Shown: positions 32,468 to 41,728 of the stretch, piece by piece
Position numbering within the stretch: position 1 is the first letter of the stretch
How the letters are laid out: the number at the start of each line of letters is the position of its first letter
NCBI RefSeq assembly: GCF_900105335.1
Contig: NZ_LT629770.1
Span: 2,914,001 to 2,978,000, forward strand
Length of the DNA: 64,000 nt
Direction of reading: 5' to 3'
DNA from: Microbacterium paraoxydans
Lineage (GTDB): Bacteria; Actinomycetota; Actinomycetes; Actinomycetales; Microbacteriaceae
The notes under the pieces: generated by a model
The model's input: only the letters and a program-made list of their open reading frames with translations
The model's database searches: none
What the model was told of the DNA's origin: nothing
Program-made: the position numbers and the translations under genes

Positions 32468-34594
32468 ATGACCTCTCCGACCGCCGTCCCCCTCCGCGAG
32501 GCCGCCCGCGCCGCCCTCGGCGAACTCGTCGGTCGTCCCGACGTCGACTTCCACGACGGCCAGTTCGAGGCGATCGAGGCACTGGTGGAGGGGCGTCGCC
32601 GCGCGCTCGTTGTGCAGCGCACCGGGTGGGGGAAGTCGGCGGTGTACTTCGTCGCGACCCTGCTCCGCCGCCGGCAGGGAGCCGGCCCCACCGTGCTCGT
32701 CTCCCCGCTCCTGGCGCTCATGCGCGACCAGATCGCCGCGGCCGAGCGTGCGGGCGTGCGCGCCGTGGCGATCAACTCGACGAACGCCCACGAGTGGGCA
32801 GAGGTGCAGGAGCGGCTCGCCGGAGACGACGTCGACGTGCTGCTCGTCTCGCCGGAGCGGCTGAACAACCCGGCCTTCCGAGAGGAGCAGCTGCCCGCGC
32901 TGGTGGCGCGGCTCGGCATGCTCGTCGTCGACGAGGCGCACTGCATCAGCGACTGGGGGCACGACTTCCGCCCGGACTACCGCCGACTGCGCGACCTCAT
33001 CGCGCAGATGCCCGCCGATGTGCCGGTGCTGGCGACGACCGCGACGGCGAACTCCCGCGTGGTGGCAGACGTGGCCGAGCAGCTCGGGGCGCTGCCTGGC
33101 GGCGCGGGCGAAGCGGAGACGGTGCCCGTGCTCACGATCCGCGGGCCCCTCGCCCGCACCTCGCTGCGGCTCGGGGTGCTCCGCCTCAAGGACTCGGCGA
33201 GCCGCCTGGCCTGGCTGCTCAGCCACCTCGACGACCTCCCCGGCAGCGGGATCATCTACACGCTGACGGTGGCGGCGGCGGTCGACACCGCGCGGTTCCT
33301 GCGCGATCACGGCCATGACGTGCGCGCCTACACGGGGCAGACCGACGCCGAGGAGCGTGCGGAGTCGGAGGGCATGCTCAAGCGCAACGAGGTGAAGGCC
33401 CTCGTCGCGACCAGCGCCCTCGGCATGGGGTTCGACAAGCCGGACCTCGGATTCGTCGTGCACCTCGGAGCACCGTCCTCGCCCGTCGCGTACTACCAGC
33501 AGGTGGGACGAGCGGGGCGTGCCAGCGAGAGCGCCGACGTGCTCCTGCTCCCCGGTGTCGAAGACCGTGAGATCTGGCACTACTTCGCGACCGCGTCGAT
33601 GCCGGATCGGGAGCGTGCCGAACGGGTGATCGCGGCGCTCGGCGACACTCCGATCTCGACGCCGGCGCTGGAGGCCCTCGTCGACATCCGCCGCACGCCC
33701 CTCGAGCTGCTGCTGAAGGTGCTCGACGTGGATGGTGCCGTGCGTCGCGTGCAGGGTGGGTGGGTCGCGACGGGACAGCCGTGGACGTACGACGCCGAAC
33801 GCTACGAGCGCATCGCCGCCGAGCGGGTCGCGGAGCAGGAGCACATGCTCGAGTACGAGCGCACGGACGGCTGTCGCATGGCCTTCCTGCAGCGGGCTCT
33901 CGACGACGACACCGCGGCCCCCTGCGGCCGGTGCGACAACTGCGCGGGCGTGTGGTTCCCGGCGGAGGTCGCGCAGACGGCGAGCGTGCAGGCGGCGGCC
34001 TCCCTCGACCGGGTCGGCGTGCCGGTCGAGCCGCGCCGCGCGTGGCCGACAGGGGCCGACCGCCTCGACGTGCCGGTGCGCGGGCGCATCCCCGCGGGAG
34101 AGCAGTCCGATGAGGGGCGTGCCCTCGCCCGGCTCACCGACCTGGGCTGGGGCGGCACGCTGCGCGAGATCTTCGCGGCAGGCGCCCCGGACGCGCCGAT
34201 CAGCCCGGCGCTGCTGCAGGCGTGCGTGCGCGTGCTCGCCGGGTGGGACTGGGCGGAGCGGCCGGTGGCCGTGATCGCGATGCCGTCGCGGTCGCATCCG
34301 CAGCTCGTCGACTCCCTCGCCCGCGGGCTGTCCGAGATCGGGCGGCTGCCGTACCTCGGCGCGCTGGAGTGGCGCGGCGGAGGGCCTTCGGGGCAGGCGG
34401 GCGGGAACAGCGCGTTCCGGCTCGCGGGGGTGTGGGACCGCTTCGACGCGGCGCATCTCGAGGTCCCCGCCGGCCCGGTGCTGCTCGTCGACGACCTCAT
34501 CGACAGTCGCTGGACCCTGACGGTCGCGGCGCGCGCGGTGCGGCAGGCCGGGGCCACGGCCGTGCTGCCGTTCGCGCTCGGCCTGCGCGGCTGA
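32468..34594 (+). CDS. recQ: RecQ-family DNA helicase with C-terminal PRTase-like domain
   Basis: A 708-residue ATP-dependent 3'-5' DNA helicase. Motif I is QRTGWGKSAVYF (about 48), motif II VVDEAHCISDWGHDFRPDY (about 157), and motif VI QQVGRAGRASES (about 345). The RecQ zinc-binding cysteines sit in the segment from CRMAFLQRAL to CGRCDNC (about 472-495). Residues about 560-708 differ from standard RecQ-Ct/HRDC: VLLVDDLIDSRWTLTVAA (about 671) is a phosphoribosyltransferase PRPP-loop motif. ATG at 32468 is chosen; GTG at 32459 is possible. It converges on iclR with 9 bp between stops. Confidence 0.9.
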   Translation: MTSPTAVPLREAARAALGELVGRPDVDFHDGQFEAIEALVEGRRRALVVQRTGWGKSAVYFVATLLRRRQGAGPTVLVSPLLALMRDQIAAAERAGVRAVAINSTNAHEWAEVQERLAGDDVDVLLVSPERLNNPAFREEQLPALVARLGMLVVDEAHCISDWGHDFRPDYRRLRDLIAQMPADVPVLATTATANSRVVADVAEQLGALPGGAGEAETVPVLTIRGPLARTSLRLGVLRLKDSASRLAWLLSHLDDLPGSGIIYTLTVAAAVDTARFLRDHGHDVRAYTGQTDAEERAESEGMLKRNEVKALVATSALGMGFDKPDLGFVVHLGAPSSPVAYYQQVGRAGRASESADVLLLPGVEDREIWHYFATASMPDRERAERVIAALGDTPISTPALEALVDIRRTPLELLLKVLDVDGAVRRVQGGWVATGQPWTYDAERYERIAAERVAEQEHMLEYERTDGCRMAFLQRALDDDTAAPCGRCDNCAGVWFPAEVAQTASVQAAASLDRVGVPVEPRRAWPTGADRLDVPVRGRIPAGEQSDEGRALARLTDLGWGGTLREIFAAGAPDAPISPALLQACVRVLAGWDWAERPVAVIAMPSRSHPQLVDSLARGLSEIGRLPYLGALEWRGGGPSGQAGGNSAFRLAGVWDRFDAAHLEVPAGPVLLVDDLIDSRWTLTVAARAVRQAGATAVLPFALGLRG

Positions 34595-34603
34595 CCGCCG
34601 CCG

Positions 34604-35371
34604 TCAGTCCTGGGCGGGGGCCACGGGCGGTGGCCAGGTCGTCGCGCCGAGTTCGCGGGAGATGTTCCGTGCCGTCTCGCGGAGCGCGTGCACGACGGTG
34701 TCGGATGCCGGTGCCTCCGCGGTCGGCAGCACGACGGCCACCGCGGCGACGATCGTGTTCGAGGCGTCGGCGATCGGCGCCGCGAGGGACGATTCGCCGA
34801 GGACGGCCTCATCGCTCTCCGCCGCCGTCCCGCGCTCCGCGATCCCCGGCAGCTCGAGGGTCAGCCGGGCGACGTCGGTGACCGTGTCGCCGGTGAGGCT
34901 GCGCAGGGGCTCGGCGAACACGCTCTCCTGGAAGCCCTGGTCGTACGCGAGGAGCACCTTCCCCATCGCGGAGGCGTGGGCGGGGACCGCCATCCCCGTC
35001 TCCAGCATCTGCGGGCTGTCGTCGGGGCGGAGGTTGTGATGGATGACGAGGACGTCCGTGAGGTGCGGGGCGCCGAGACGCACGGACAGCTCCGTCCGCC
35101 GCGCCAGGTCCTGCGTCCAGCGCATCGCCCGCGCCCGCACGTCCAGGGTGTCGAGGTACACGTTGCTCAGTCGCAGCAGGGTGGGGCCGAGCATGTACCG
35201 CTGTCCGCCGCGCTCCTTCGCGACAAGGCCGTGCGCGCGCAGCGACTTCACGAGGCCGTGCACGGTCGACGGCGGCAGGCCGAGGGCCGCGGAGAGGTCC
35301 GTGATGCCGAGGTGGCGGGCGCCCTGGAGCAGGTCGAGGATCTTCGCCGCGCGGTCGATCGCCTGGATCAT
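34604..35371 (-). CDS. IclR-family regulator of the dha operon
   Basis: A 255-residue IclR-type protein with the winged HTH at about 1-62 (LGITDLSAALGLPPSTVHGLVKSLRAHGLV) and an effector domain at about 75-245 (ASAMGKVLLAYDQGF). ATG at 35371 is chosen. It is divergent from dhaK, and a dyad overlapping the dhaK -10 box is the likely target. Glycerol- or dihydroxyacetone-type ligands are common for IclR proteins next to such genes, but the effector here is an inference. Confidence 0.88.
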   Translation of the reverse strand: MIQAIDRAAKILDLLQGARHLGITDLSAALGLPPSTVHGLVKSLRAHGLVAKERGGQRYMLGPTLLRLSNVYLDTLDVRARAMRWTQDLARRTELSVRLGAPHLTDVLVIHHNLRPDDSPQMLETGMAVPAHASAMGKVLLAYDQGFQESVFAEPLRSLTGDTVTDVARLTLELPGIAERGTAAESDEAVLGESSLAAPIADASNTIVAAVAVVLPTAEAPASDTVVHALRETARNISRELGATTWPPPVAPAQD

Positions 35372-35425
35372 GCGCGTCCTCCTTCCGGTCGTCGTCGAGC
35401 CGGGTTTCCGGTCGCCGGATCGATC

Positions 35426-35468
35426 TTGACAACCCGGCAGGCTCCGAGCATATTCGACATTGACGAAT
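35426..35468 (+). promoter_or_regulatory. dhaK promoter with overlapping dyad
   Basis: ttgaca (35426-35431, perfect -35) and catatt (35449-35454) are 17 bp apart, the best sigma-70-type promoter in the window. The dyad attcg-7-cgaat (35452-35468) overlaps the -10 box and start point and has the arm/spacer pattern expected for the divergent IclR protein. A second small repeat, aatcc-ttttc-ggatt, follows at 35466-35480. Confidence 0.75.
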
Positions 35469-35519
35469 CCTTTTCGGATTTTCGCTCGAGACTCACGCCG
35501 CATCAAAGGAGATCGCAGG

Positions 35520-36512
35520 ATGAAGAAGCTCATCAACGCCCCGGAGGACGTCCTCGTCGAGTCCCTGAAGGGCGTCGCCGCCGCGCACCCCGAACTCTCG
35601 GTCGACCTGGAGAACCACGTCATCACCCGGGCGACACCGAAGGCGCAGGGCAAGGTGGCCGTCGTCTCCGGCGGCGGATCCGGCCATGAGCCCCTGCACG
35701 GCGGCTACGTCGGCACCGGCATGCTCGACGCGGCCGTCGCCGGCGAGGTCTTCACCTCGCCCACCCCCGACCGCGTTCAGGTCGCCACCCAGGCGGTCGA
35801 CCGCGGCGCCGGCGTGCTGCACATCGTCAAGAACTACACGGGCGACGTGCTGAACTTCGAGATGGCCGCCGAACTCGCCGCCATGGAAGGGATCGAGGTG
35901 GGCACGGTCGTCGTGGACGACGACGTGGCCGTGCAGGACTCGCTCTACACCGCGGGGCGCCGAGGCGTCGGCCTCACGGTCCTGCTGGAGAAGCTCGTGG
36001 GGGCAGCCGCGGAGGAGGGCCGCGACCTCGCGGCCGTGGTCGACCTCGCGAAGCGCATCAACGGTCAGGGGCGCTCCATGGGCATGGCCCTCACCAGCTG
36101 CACGGTCCCCGCCGCGGGCAAGCCCACGTTCGACCTCCCCGACGACCAGATGGAGATCGGCATCGGCATCCACGGAGAGCCGGGCCGACACCGTGAGCCG
36201 CTCGCCCCCGCGTCGGAGATCGCCCGGCAGCTCGTCGAGCCGATCCTCGGCGACCTCGATGCGGCAGGACCCGCGATCGTGATGCTCAACGGCATGGGCG
36301 CCACGCCCCTGATCGAGCTCTACCTCATGTACGGCGAGGTCGCCGCGATGCTGGAGAAGTCCGGCGTGCAGATCGCGCGGAACCTGGTGGGCAACTACAT
36401 CACCTCCCTCGACATGGCCGGGTGCTCCGTCACGGTGCTGAAGGCCGACGACGAGCTGCTGCGCCTGTGGGACGCCCCGGTGAACACCCCCGGCCTGCGG
36501 TGGGGCGCGTGA
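35520..36512 (+). CDS. dhaK: Dihydroxyacetone kinase subunit DhaK
   Basis: A 330-residue substrate-binding subunit of the PTS-dependent dihydroxyacetone kinase. [16 protein letters not shown] (50-65) lines the site, and H218 in GIGIHGEPG is at the position of the His that binds dihydroxyacetone covalently. ATG at 35520 follows an aaagga site at 35505-35510. dhaL begins on the last base of its stop codon. Phosphate comes from ADP-charged DhaL and ends on dihydroxyacetone, feeding glycolysis. Confidence 0.96.
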   Translation: MKKLINAPEDVLVESLKGVAAAHPELSVDLENHVITRATPKAQGKVAVVSGGGSGHEPLHGGYVGTGMLDAAVAGEVFTSPTPDRVQVATQAVDRGAGVLHIVKNYTGDVLNFEMAAELAAMEGIEVGTVVVDDDVAVQDSLYTAGRRGVGLTVLLEKLVGAAAEEGRDLAAVVDLAKRINGQGRSMGMALTSCTVPAAGKPTFDLPDDQMEIGIGIHGEPGRHREPLAPASEIARQLVEPILGDLDAAGPAIVMLNGMGATPLIELYLMYGEVAAMLEKSGVQIARNLVGNYITSLDMAGCSVTVLKADDELLRLWDAPVNTPGLRWGA

Positions 36513-37153
36513 TGGCGGCCGTCGGCACCGACGTCCTCGTCGACTGGATCTCCCGGTACCGCGAGGCCGTCACCGCGCAGCGCGACTGGCTCACGGAACT
36601 GGACTCCGCGATCGGGGACGCCGACCACGGCGCGAACATGGCGCGGGGCTTCACGGCGGTCGGGGAGAAGCTCGCGGCGACGACGCCCGCGACGATCGAC
36701 GAGTTGCTCAAGACCGTCGGCATGACGCTGGTGAGCTCGGTGGGCGGCGCGAGCGGCCCCCTCTACGGCACGTTCTTCCTGCGCATGGGGATGTCGGCCG
36801 GTGCGGTGACGACACTGGACGGACCGGCGCTCGCCGCCGCGCTCCGGGCGGGGCTCGAGGGCATCGTCGCGCGGGGCAAGCCCGAGGCCGGCGACAAGAC
36901 GATGTTCGACGCGATGGCCCCCGCGGTCGACGCTTTCGATGCCGCCCTCGCCGGCGGAGCGGACGCGGCGGCGGCGGCCAGGGCGGCTGCGGACGCCGCG
37001 GCCGCCGGTCGTGACGCCACGGTGCCCCTCGTCGCCCGGAAGGGCAGAGCGAGCTACCTCGGTGAGCGCAGCGCCGGTCACCTCGACCCCGGTGCCGCCT
37101 CGACCGCGCTCCTGTTCGAGGCGCTCGCGGCGGCCCTCGCGGACGCCGGATGA
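36512..37153 (+). CDS. dhaL: Dihydroxyacetone kinase subunit DhaL
   Basis: A 213-residue nucleotide-binding subunit. DSAIGDADHGANMARGF (about 31-47) supplies the Asp/His Mg-ADP ligands, and SSVGGASGPLYGTFFLRMG (about 75) is the second conserved loop. DhaL holds ADP permanently and is recharged by DhaM. ATG at 36512 shares one base with the dhaK stop, and the dhaM ATG overlaps the dhaL stop by 4 bp. Confidence 0.95.
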   Translation: MAAVGTDVLVDWISRYREAVTAQRDWLTELDSAIGDADHGANMARGFTAVGEKLAATTPATIDELLKTVGMTLVSSVGGASGPLYGTFFLRMGMSAGAVTTLDGPALAAALRAGLEGIVARGKPEAGDKTMFDAMAPAVDAFDAALAGGADAAAAARAAADAAAAGRDATVPLVARKGRASYLGERSAGHLDPGAASTALLFEALAAALADAG

Positions 37154-39693
37154 TCGGGATCGTCGCCGTCTCCCACAGTGCCCGGCTCGGGGAGGCGGCA
37201 CTCGAACTCGCCCTGCAGATGGTGCCGGGCGGCGGCGTGCAGGTCCGCGTGGCGGCCGGCGCTGGCGTGGACGCGAACGGCGCGCCGATCCTGGGGACGG
37301 ACGCCGTCGCGGTCTCGGCGGCGATCGACGAGCTCGCCGGCGAGGTCGACGGCGTGCTCGTGCTCATGGACCTCGGTTCGGCCGTGCTGAGCGCCGAGCT
37401 CGCGCTGGAACTGCGCAGCAGCGACGTGCCGGTGCGGCTCGCGCCCGCGCCGTTCGTCGAGGGGCTCCTCGCCGCGGTCGTGGCCGCGGCGGCCGGGGGC
37501 GACCTCGATGCGGTCGCCGCTGAAGCCGCGTCGGCCCTCGCCGCGAAGACAGGTCAGCTCGGCCCGACGGACGATGCGACGGCAGAAGACACCGAGACGT
37601 CGCCCGCGGAGCCCGCTCCTGACGGGTCGGAGCCGGCCGGGGAGACGGTGTCCCGTCGTGTGCGGGTGCGCAACCCTCTCGGCATCCACGCCCGGCCCGC
37701 CGCCCTGATCGCGGAATCGGCGGCGGGCGCGGACGTGCGCCTGCGGCGGCTGCCGGACGGCCCGGAAGCCGCGGCCGGGAGCCTGACCCGGCTGCTCGCA
37801 CTCGGAGCACGTCAGGGGACCGAGATCGAGCTCACGGGTCGGGGAGCCGACGCGGAGGCGGCGATCGACCGCCTGGTGTCGCTCTTCCAGGGCGGGTTCG
37901 GCGAGGGCGTCGAGACGGACGAGGGCGCCGCCGGCAGCCCCGGAACCGCGCCCGCGCGCGCCACCGCCGGCGACGACCAGGCGGGAGCCCGGGCCGACCA
38001 CGAGTCGGCGCCGACGCCGGAGATCGTCTCCGGATCCGTGCTGCAGGGCCGCGGCGTCAGCCCGGGACGTGTGGCCGCGAGGGCGGTGTCCCTCGCGCCG
38101 GCACTCCCGGAACCGGATGCCGAGACCGTCGTCCCGCCGGAGGGTCGGGAGGCGGAGGTCTCCACGATCGAGTGGGCGGCGGTCGCCGTCGCCGATCAGC
38201 TGCGCTCGCGCGCCGAACGGGCCCGCGGAGAGGCGCGGGCGATCCTGGACGCGTCCCGGCTCCTCGCCTCGGACCCGGAGCTCGTCGCCGAAGCCACCGC
38301 CCTCGTGCGCGCACAGGGGCGGACGGCGGCGCGGGCGGTCTGGGAGACGTCCGCGGCGCATGAGGCGGCGCTCGCGGCGCTCGGCGGGAGGATGGCGGAA
38401 CGCGCCGCCGACATCCGTGACGTCCGCGATCGCATGATTGCCGAGATCCTCCGGGTGGACATGCCCGGCGTCCCCGAACGAGACGAGCCGTTCGTGCTCG
38501 TCGCGACCGACCTCGCTCCGGCCGACACGGCAGCGCTGGACGGCGGGAGCTGCGTCGCTCTCGTGACCGCGGACGGCGGACCCACGTCGCACACGGCGAT
38601 CATCGCGCGGGCGCTGGGGCTCCCGGCCGTGGTCGGAGTGCCAGGGGCGACCGGCATCCCGGAGGGGGCCATGCTCCTCGTCGACGGGGATCGCGGCACG
38701 ATCCACGTCGACCCGGACGAGGCGGAGATCGCCGAGGCGCGGGCCGCGGCGGTCGTGGTGACCTTCGACGGACGGGGCCGTCTCGCGGACGGGACCCGCG
38801 TACCGCTCCTGGCCAACGTCGGAGGGGCCGCGGATGCCGGGAGCGCGGCCGCTGCGCACGCCGAGGGGGTCGGACTCTTCCGCACCGAGTTCTGCTTCCT
38901 CGACCGGACGGAGGCGCCGAGCATCGAGGAGCAGGTCGAGGCGTACCGCGGGGTGCTGCGCGCATTCCCCGGGCGGAAGGTCGTCGTGCGCACGCTGGAT
39001 GCGGGGAGCGACAAGCCCTTGCCGTTCGCGAACGACGACGACGAGGACAACCCGGCGCTCGGCGTCCGGGGTCTGCGCCTCTCCCGGCGCCGGCCCGCCC
39101 TGCTCGACGACCAGCTGCGCGCGCTGGCCAGGGCCGCCGATGCGGAGTCCGCCGAGGTGGAGGTCATGGCCCCGATGGTCGCCACGGTCGACGAGGCGGC
39201 GGACTTCGCCGCACGGTGCCGTGCCGCGGGTCTCGACAGAGCGGGGATCATGATCGAGACCCCGGCGGCGGCGCTGCTGGCCGCCGAGCTGTTCGAGGTC
39301 GTGGACTTCGTGAGTCTCGGGACCAACGACCTCGCGCAGTACACCCTGGCTGCGGACCGGCTGTCCAGTGCGCTCGCCGATCTCAACGATCCCTGGCAGC
39401 CGGCGGTGCTGCGGCTGATCGGGACGGTCGGGGCAGCGGGACGGGCGGCGGGCAAGCCGGTCGGGATCTGCGGGGAGGCGGCCGGTGACCCGGCACTCGC
39501 CCCCGTGCTCGTGGGGCTCGGCGCGACCTCGCTGTCGATGACGCCTCGTGCGCTCGGGCGGGTGGCGGCCGCGCTCGACGCGGCGGGCCCGGACGAGTGC
39601 CGTCGGGCGGCTGACGGTGCGAGCCGCGCAGCGACCGCTGCAGAGGCGCGGCAGGCAGCAGCTCTCGTGCTCGGCGGAGGCGGCGCCGGCTGA
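37150..39693 (+). CDS. dhaM: DhaM phosphotransferase fused to HPr and full enzyme I
   Basis: An 847-residue multidomain phosphate carrier. Residues 1-135 are an EIIA-Man-like DhaM domain (phospho-His H9 in AVSHSARLGE). Residues 165-250 are an HPr domain (H180 in NPLGIHARPAA; S211 at the HPr Ser-46 position). Residues about 292-840 are enzyme I: phospho-His H481 in GGPTSHTAIIAR, then the PEP barrel with GLFRTEFCFLDR, ETPAAALLA, GTNDLAQYTLAADR and GICGEAAGD. E. coli DhaM carries only a truncated EI; this one seems able to take phosphate from PEP itself. Acidic Ala/Gly/Glu linkers join the domains. Confidence 0.93.
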   Translation: MIGIVAVSHSARLGEAALELALQMVPGGGVQVRVAAGAGVDANGAPILGTDAVAVSAAIDELAGEVDGVLVLMDLGSAVLSAELALELRSSDVPVRLAPAPFVEGLLAAVVAAAAGGDLDAVAAEAASALAAKTGQLGPTDDATAEDTETSPAEPAPDGSEPAGETVSRRVRVRNPLGIHARPAALIAESAAGADVRLRRLPDGPEAAAGSLTRLLALGARQGTEIELTGRGADAEAAIDRLVSLFQGGFGEGVETDEGAAGSPGTAPARATAGDDQAGARADHESAPTPEIVSGSVLQGRGVSPGRVAARAVSLAPALPEPDAETVVPPEGREAEVSTIEWAAVAVADQLRSRAERARGEARAILDASRLLASDPELVAEATALVRAQGRTAARAVWETSAAHEAALAALGGRMAERAADIRDVRDRMIAEILRVDMPGVPERDEPFVLVATDLAPADTAALDGGSCVALVTADGGPTSHTAIIARALGLPAVVGVPGATGIPEGAMLLVDGDRGTIHVDPDEAEIAEARAAAVVVTFDGRGRLADGTRVPLLANVGGAADAGSAAAAHAEGVGLFRTEFCFLDRTEAPSIEEQVEAYRGVLRAFPGRKVVVRTLDAGSDKPLPFANDDDEDNPALGVRGLRLSRRRPALLDDQLRALARAADAESAEVEVMAPMVATVDEAADFAARCRAAGLDRAGIMIETPAAALLAAELFEVVDFVSLGTNDLAQYTLAADRLSSALADLNDPWQPAVLRLIGTVGAAGRAAGKPVGICGEAAGDPALAPVLVGLGATSLSMTPRALGRVAAALDAAGPDECRRAADGASRAATAAEARQAAALVLGGGGAG

Positions 39694-39864
39694 GCCGCAC
39701 GGCTCTTCCGGCTGCGATCGGCATGGCTTGTATGCCTTCCGTGGCATGACTATTGTCTCGTTCGCATATCGACCGTGTGCGGGCGGGCTCGGGGCGTCTC
39801 CCGACCGCTACTCTTCCCCCAGGGGGCGCCGTGTTCACGGCGCACATGATCATGCGGAGGGTTC

Positions 39865-41172
39865 ATGTCGGCGACGGTGCACGGCGGATGGAAGCTGCGA
39901 GGAGCGGCGCTCCTCGCGGCGGTGGTGGCGGGAGTGCTGGTGGTGCTCCCGGGGTGCGCGGCGACGCCCGAGGCGACACCCACGGCGACCGCATCACGGG
40001 CGCCGGAGACCCCGACGCCCACTCCCGATCCCTATTCCGGGCCCCTCCTCTTCGTCGGGGACGAGCTCGACGCGTTCGCCCTCACGCCCGCCGAGGTCGC
40101 CGATCTTCTTCCCTCCGCGCCTCCGGCGACGGAGGTCGAGGACACGCTGCTGCAGTATTCCGACGGCGGCGGCCCGGAGTTCACGCCGGCGGTCTGCGTG
40201 CTGCTGATCATGGAAGCCTCCATGGGCAGCATCGGCGCGCGAACCGTGCCGTGGGTGAACGCGGACGACACGGGCATGAGCGGGAAGCAGGAGATCCTGC
40301 AGTTCCCGTCGGAAGACATCGCCGCGTCGCGCATGGACGACCTGGTCGACACCGTCGAGCAGTGCGCGCAGTTCGATGCGCAGGGGGCGGGAACCTTCGC
40401 CGCCGTCGCGGCGCCGGAGACGGACGGCGTCCGGGCCTTCGCCGGAACCCTGGAGATGGGCTCGGGGCAGAGCGCCTGGCGGGCGCACCACGGCTTCGCC
40501 GCGGTGGGGAACGTCATCGTGCACCTGTGGCAGCCGGCCAGGGACGGTTCGGAGTTCGACGCCGAGCGTGCGGCGCTGCTCCTGCGTGACCGCGCGGGGG
40601 AGGCGAAGACCGCCTTCGTGGAGAAGCTGACCGCCACGCCGCCCGCGACGCCGACGCCGGAGACGGCCGACCCCGCCGCCCCGTGGAGCGAATGGGAGAT
40701 GACCGCGACGGGTGTCGGACCGCTGCAGCTGGGTATGTCTCGCGAGGAGGCGCTGGCGGCGGTCCCGGGGGCGACCGCGCAGGCCGCCGGCGGGACGGAC
40801 ACGCTGGTGCGCCTCACGAGCGGGGACGACGCGAGCACGCTCCTGCTGCAGTTCACGGACGATGGCACGACGCTCTCGGGGATCACCGCCGGCATCGCGA
40901 ACGTGCAGGGCGACGTCGAGCCGGACGGTGCCGTCCTTCCCGCGACGGGCGGAGTCCGCATCGGCGCGCCGGTGACGGAGGCGACTGCCGCATTCCCGGA
41001 GGGCACCTTCATCCGCATCGTCTCGTCGGGCGAGTACTTCTACCAGTCAGCGACGCGGGACGGGGGCATCATCCGCTTCCGCGCCGATCGGGATGCGGCG
41101 GACCCCGCGGCCGTCATCACCGGGGTGACCGTGGAGGACGCGACCCTCTGGCCGCCGCTCACGATCAGGTGA
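39865..41172 (+). CDS. Predicted lipoprotein of unknown function
   Basis: A 435-residue exported protein. A lipoprotein signal peptide (basic WKLRG, hydrophobic AALLAAVVAGVLVVL) ends in the lipobox LPGC with the lipidated Cys at 31. A Thr/Pro-rich linker (33-57) leads to a first domain (about 58-250), a second TPPATPTPETADP linker, and a C-terminal domain (about 280-435) beginning with GVGPLQLGMSREEA, a pattern seen in other actinobacterial lipoproteins. No function is known. ATG at 39865 follows gcggagg. The 171 bp before it hold no gene I can support. Confidence 0.8.
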   Translation: MSATVHGGWKLRGAALLAAVVAGVLVVLPGCAATPEATPTATASRAPETPTPTPDPYSGPLLFVGDELDAFALTPAEVADLLPSAPPATEVEDTLLQYSDGGGPEFTPAVCVLLIMEASMGSIGARTVPWVNADDTGMSGKQEILQFPSEDIAASRMDDLVDTVEQCAQFDAQGAGTFAAVAAPETDGVRAFAGTLEMGSGQSAWRAHHGFAAVGNVIVHLWQPARDGSEFDAERAALLLRDRAGEAKTAFVEKLTATPPATPTPETADPAAPWSEWEMTATGVGPLQLGMSREEALAAVPGATAQAAGGTDTLVRLTSGDDASTLLLQFTDDGTTLSGITAGIANVQGDVEPDGAVLPATGGVRIGAPVTEATAAFPEGTFIRIVSSGEYFYQSATRDGGIIRFRADRDAADPAAVITGVTVEDATLWPPLTIR

Positions 41173-41197
41173 ACCGTCGACCGTCGTCCCGACCTCC

Positions 41198-41228
41198 TTG
41201 CGTTACTGACCGATCGTTCAGTTAGTAT
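41198..41228 (+). promoter_or_regulatory. paaI promoter with PaaR-type operator
   Basis: The dyad at 41203-41224 (core actgaccgatcgttcagt) has 9 of 11 matched arm positions, the best symmetry of the four sites. It lies between a weak ttgcgt (41198-41203) and tagtat (41223-41228), so bound protein would cover the promoter of paaI-paaK-paaR and give autoregulation. Confidence 0.78.
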
Positions 41229-41278
41229 GGGCGGACGGGACGCGGTGGTCCCGTCCCAGCGCGACGAGGAGGTCGGCG

Positions 41279-41704
41279 ATGACGGAGGCGACGGATACGG
41301 CGGAGGCCGTGCGGCCGAACCGGGCGATGATGGAACGCGACCGGGCCTCGGCGATGCTCGGGCTCGTGGTCGAACGCGACGACCCGGGACACGCGGTCGT
41401 GTCCATGCGCGTCCGTGAGGACATGACCAACGGCTTCCAGATCACCCACGGTGGCCTCGTGTTCGCGCTCGCCGACACCGCCTTCGCGATCGCCTGCAAC
41501 GAGGACGATCGGGTGACCGTCGCCGCCGGTGCGGACATCTCGTTCCTCAAGCCCACCGTCGCGGGGCAGACGCTCACCGCGACGGCCGTCCGCCGCACCC
41601 GCACCGGTCGCTCCGGCCTGTACGACGTGACGGTCGTGGACGAGCAGGGCGACGCCGTCGCCGAGTTCCGCGGCCGCTCCCGCACCACCTCCCGCACCTT
41701 CTGA
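41279..41704 (+). CDS. paaI: Phenylacetyl-CoA thioesterase PaaI
   Basis: A 141-residue hotdog-fold thioesterase that relieves CoA trapping by hydrolysing stalled phenylacetyl- or hydroxyphenylacetyl-CoA. The family motif is NGFQITHGGLVFALADTAFAIACN (within about 49-73), with the catalytic-type Asp in ALADTAF. It is first in the paaI-paaK-paaR operon under a PaaR-type dyad, with paaK 24 bp downstream. Confidence 0.93.
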   Translation: MTEATDTAEAVRPNRAMMERDRASAMLGLVVERDDPGHAVVSMRVREDMTNGFQITHGGLVFALADTAFAIACNEDDRVTVAAGADISFLKPTVAGQTLTATAVRRTRTGRSGLYDVTVVDEQGDAVAEFRGRSRTTSRTF

Positions 41705-41728
41705 TCCCACCCGTTCCGAGGAGTCCCC

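Noticed and set aside
37078..39747. 889-codon frame opposite dhaM
   Set aside because: Arg/His/Gly-rich composition without domains, wholly antisense to a well-supported multidomain gene.
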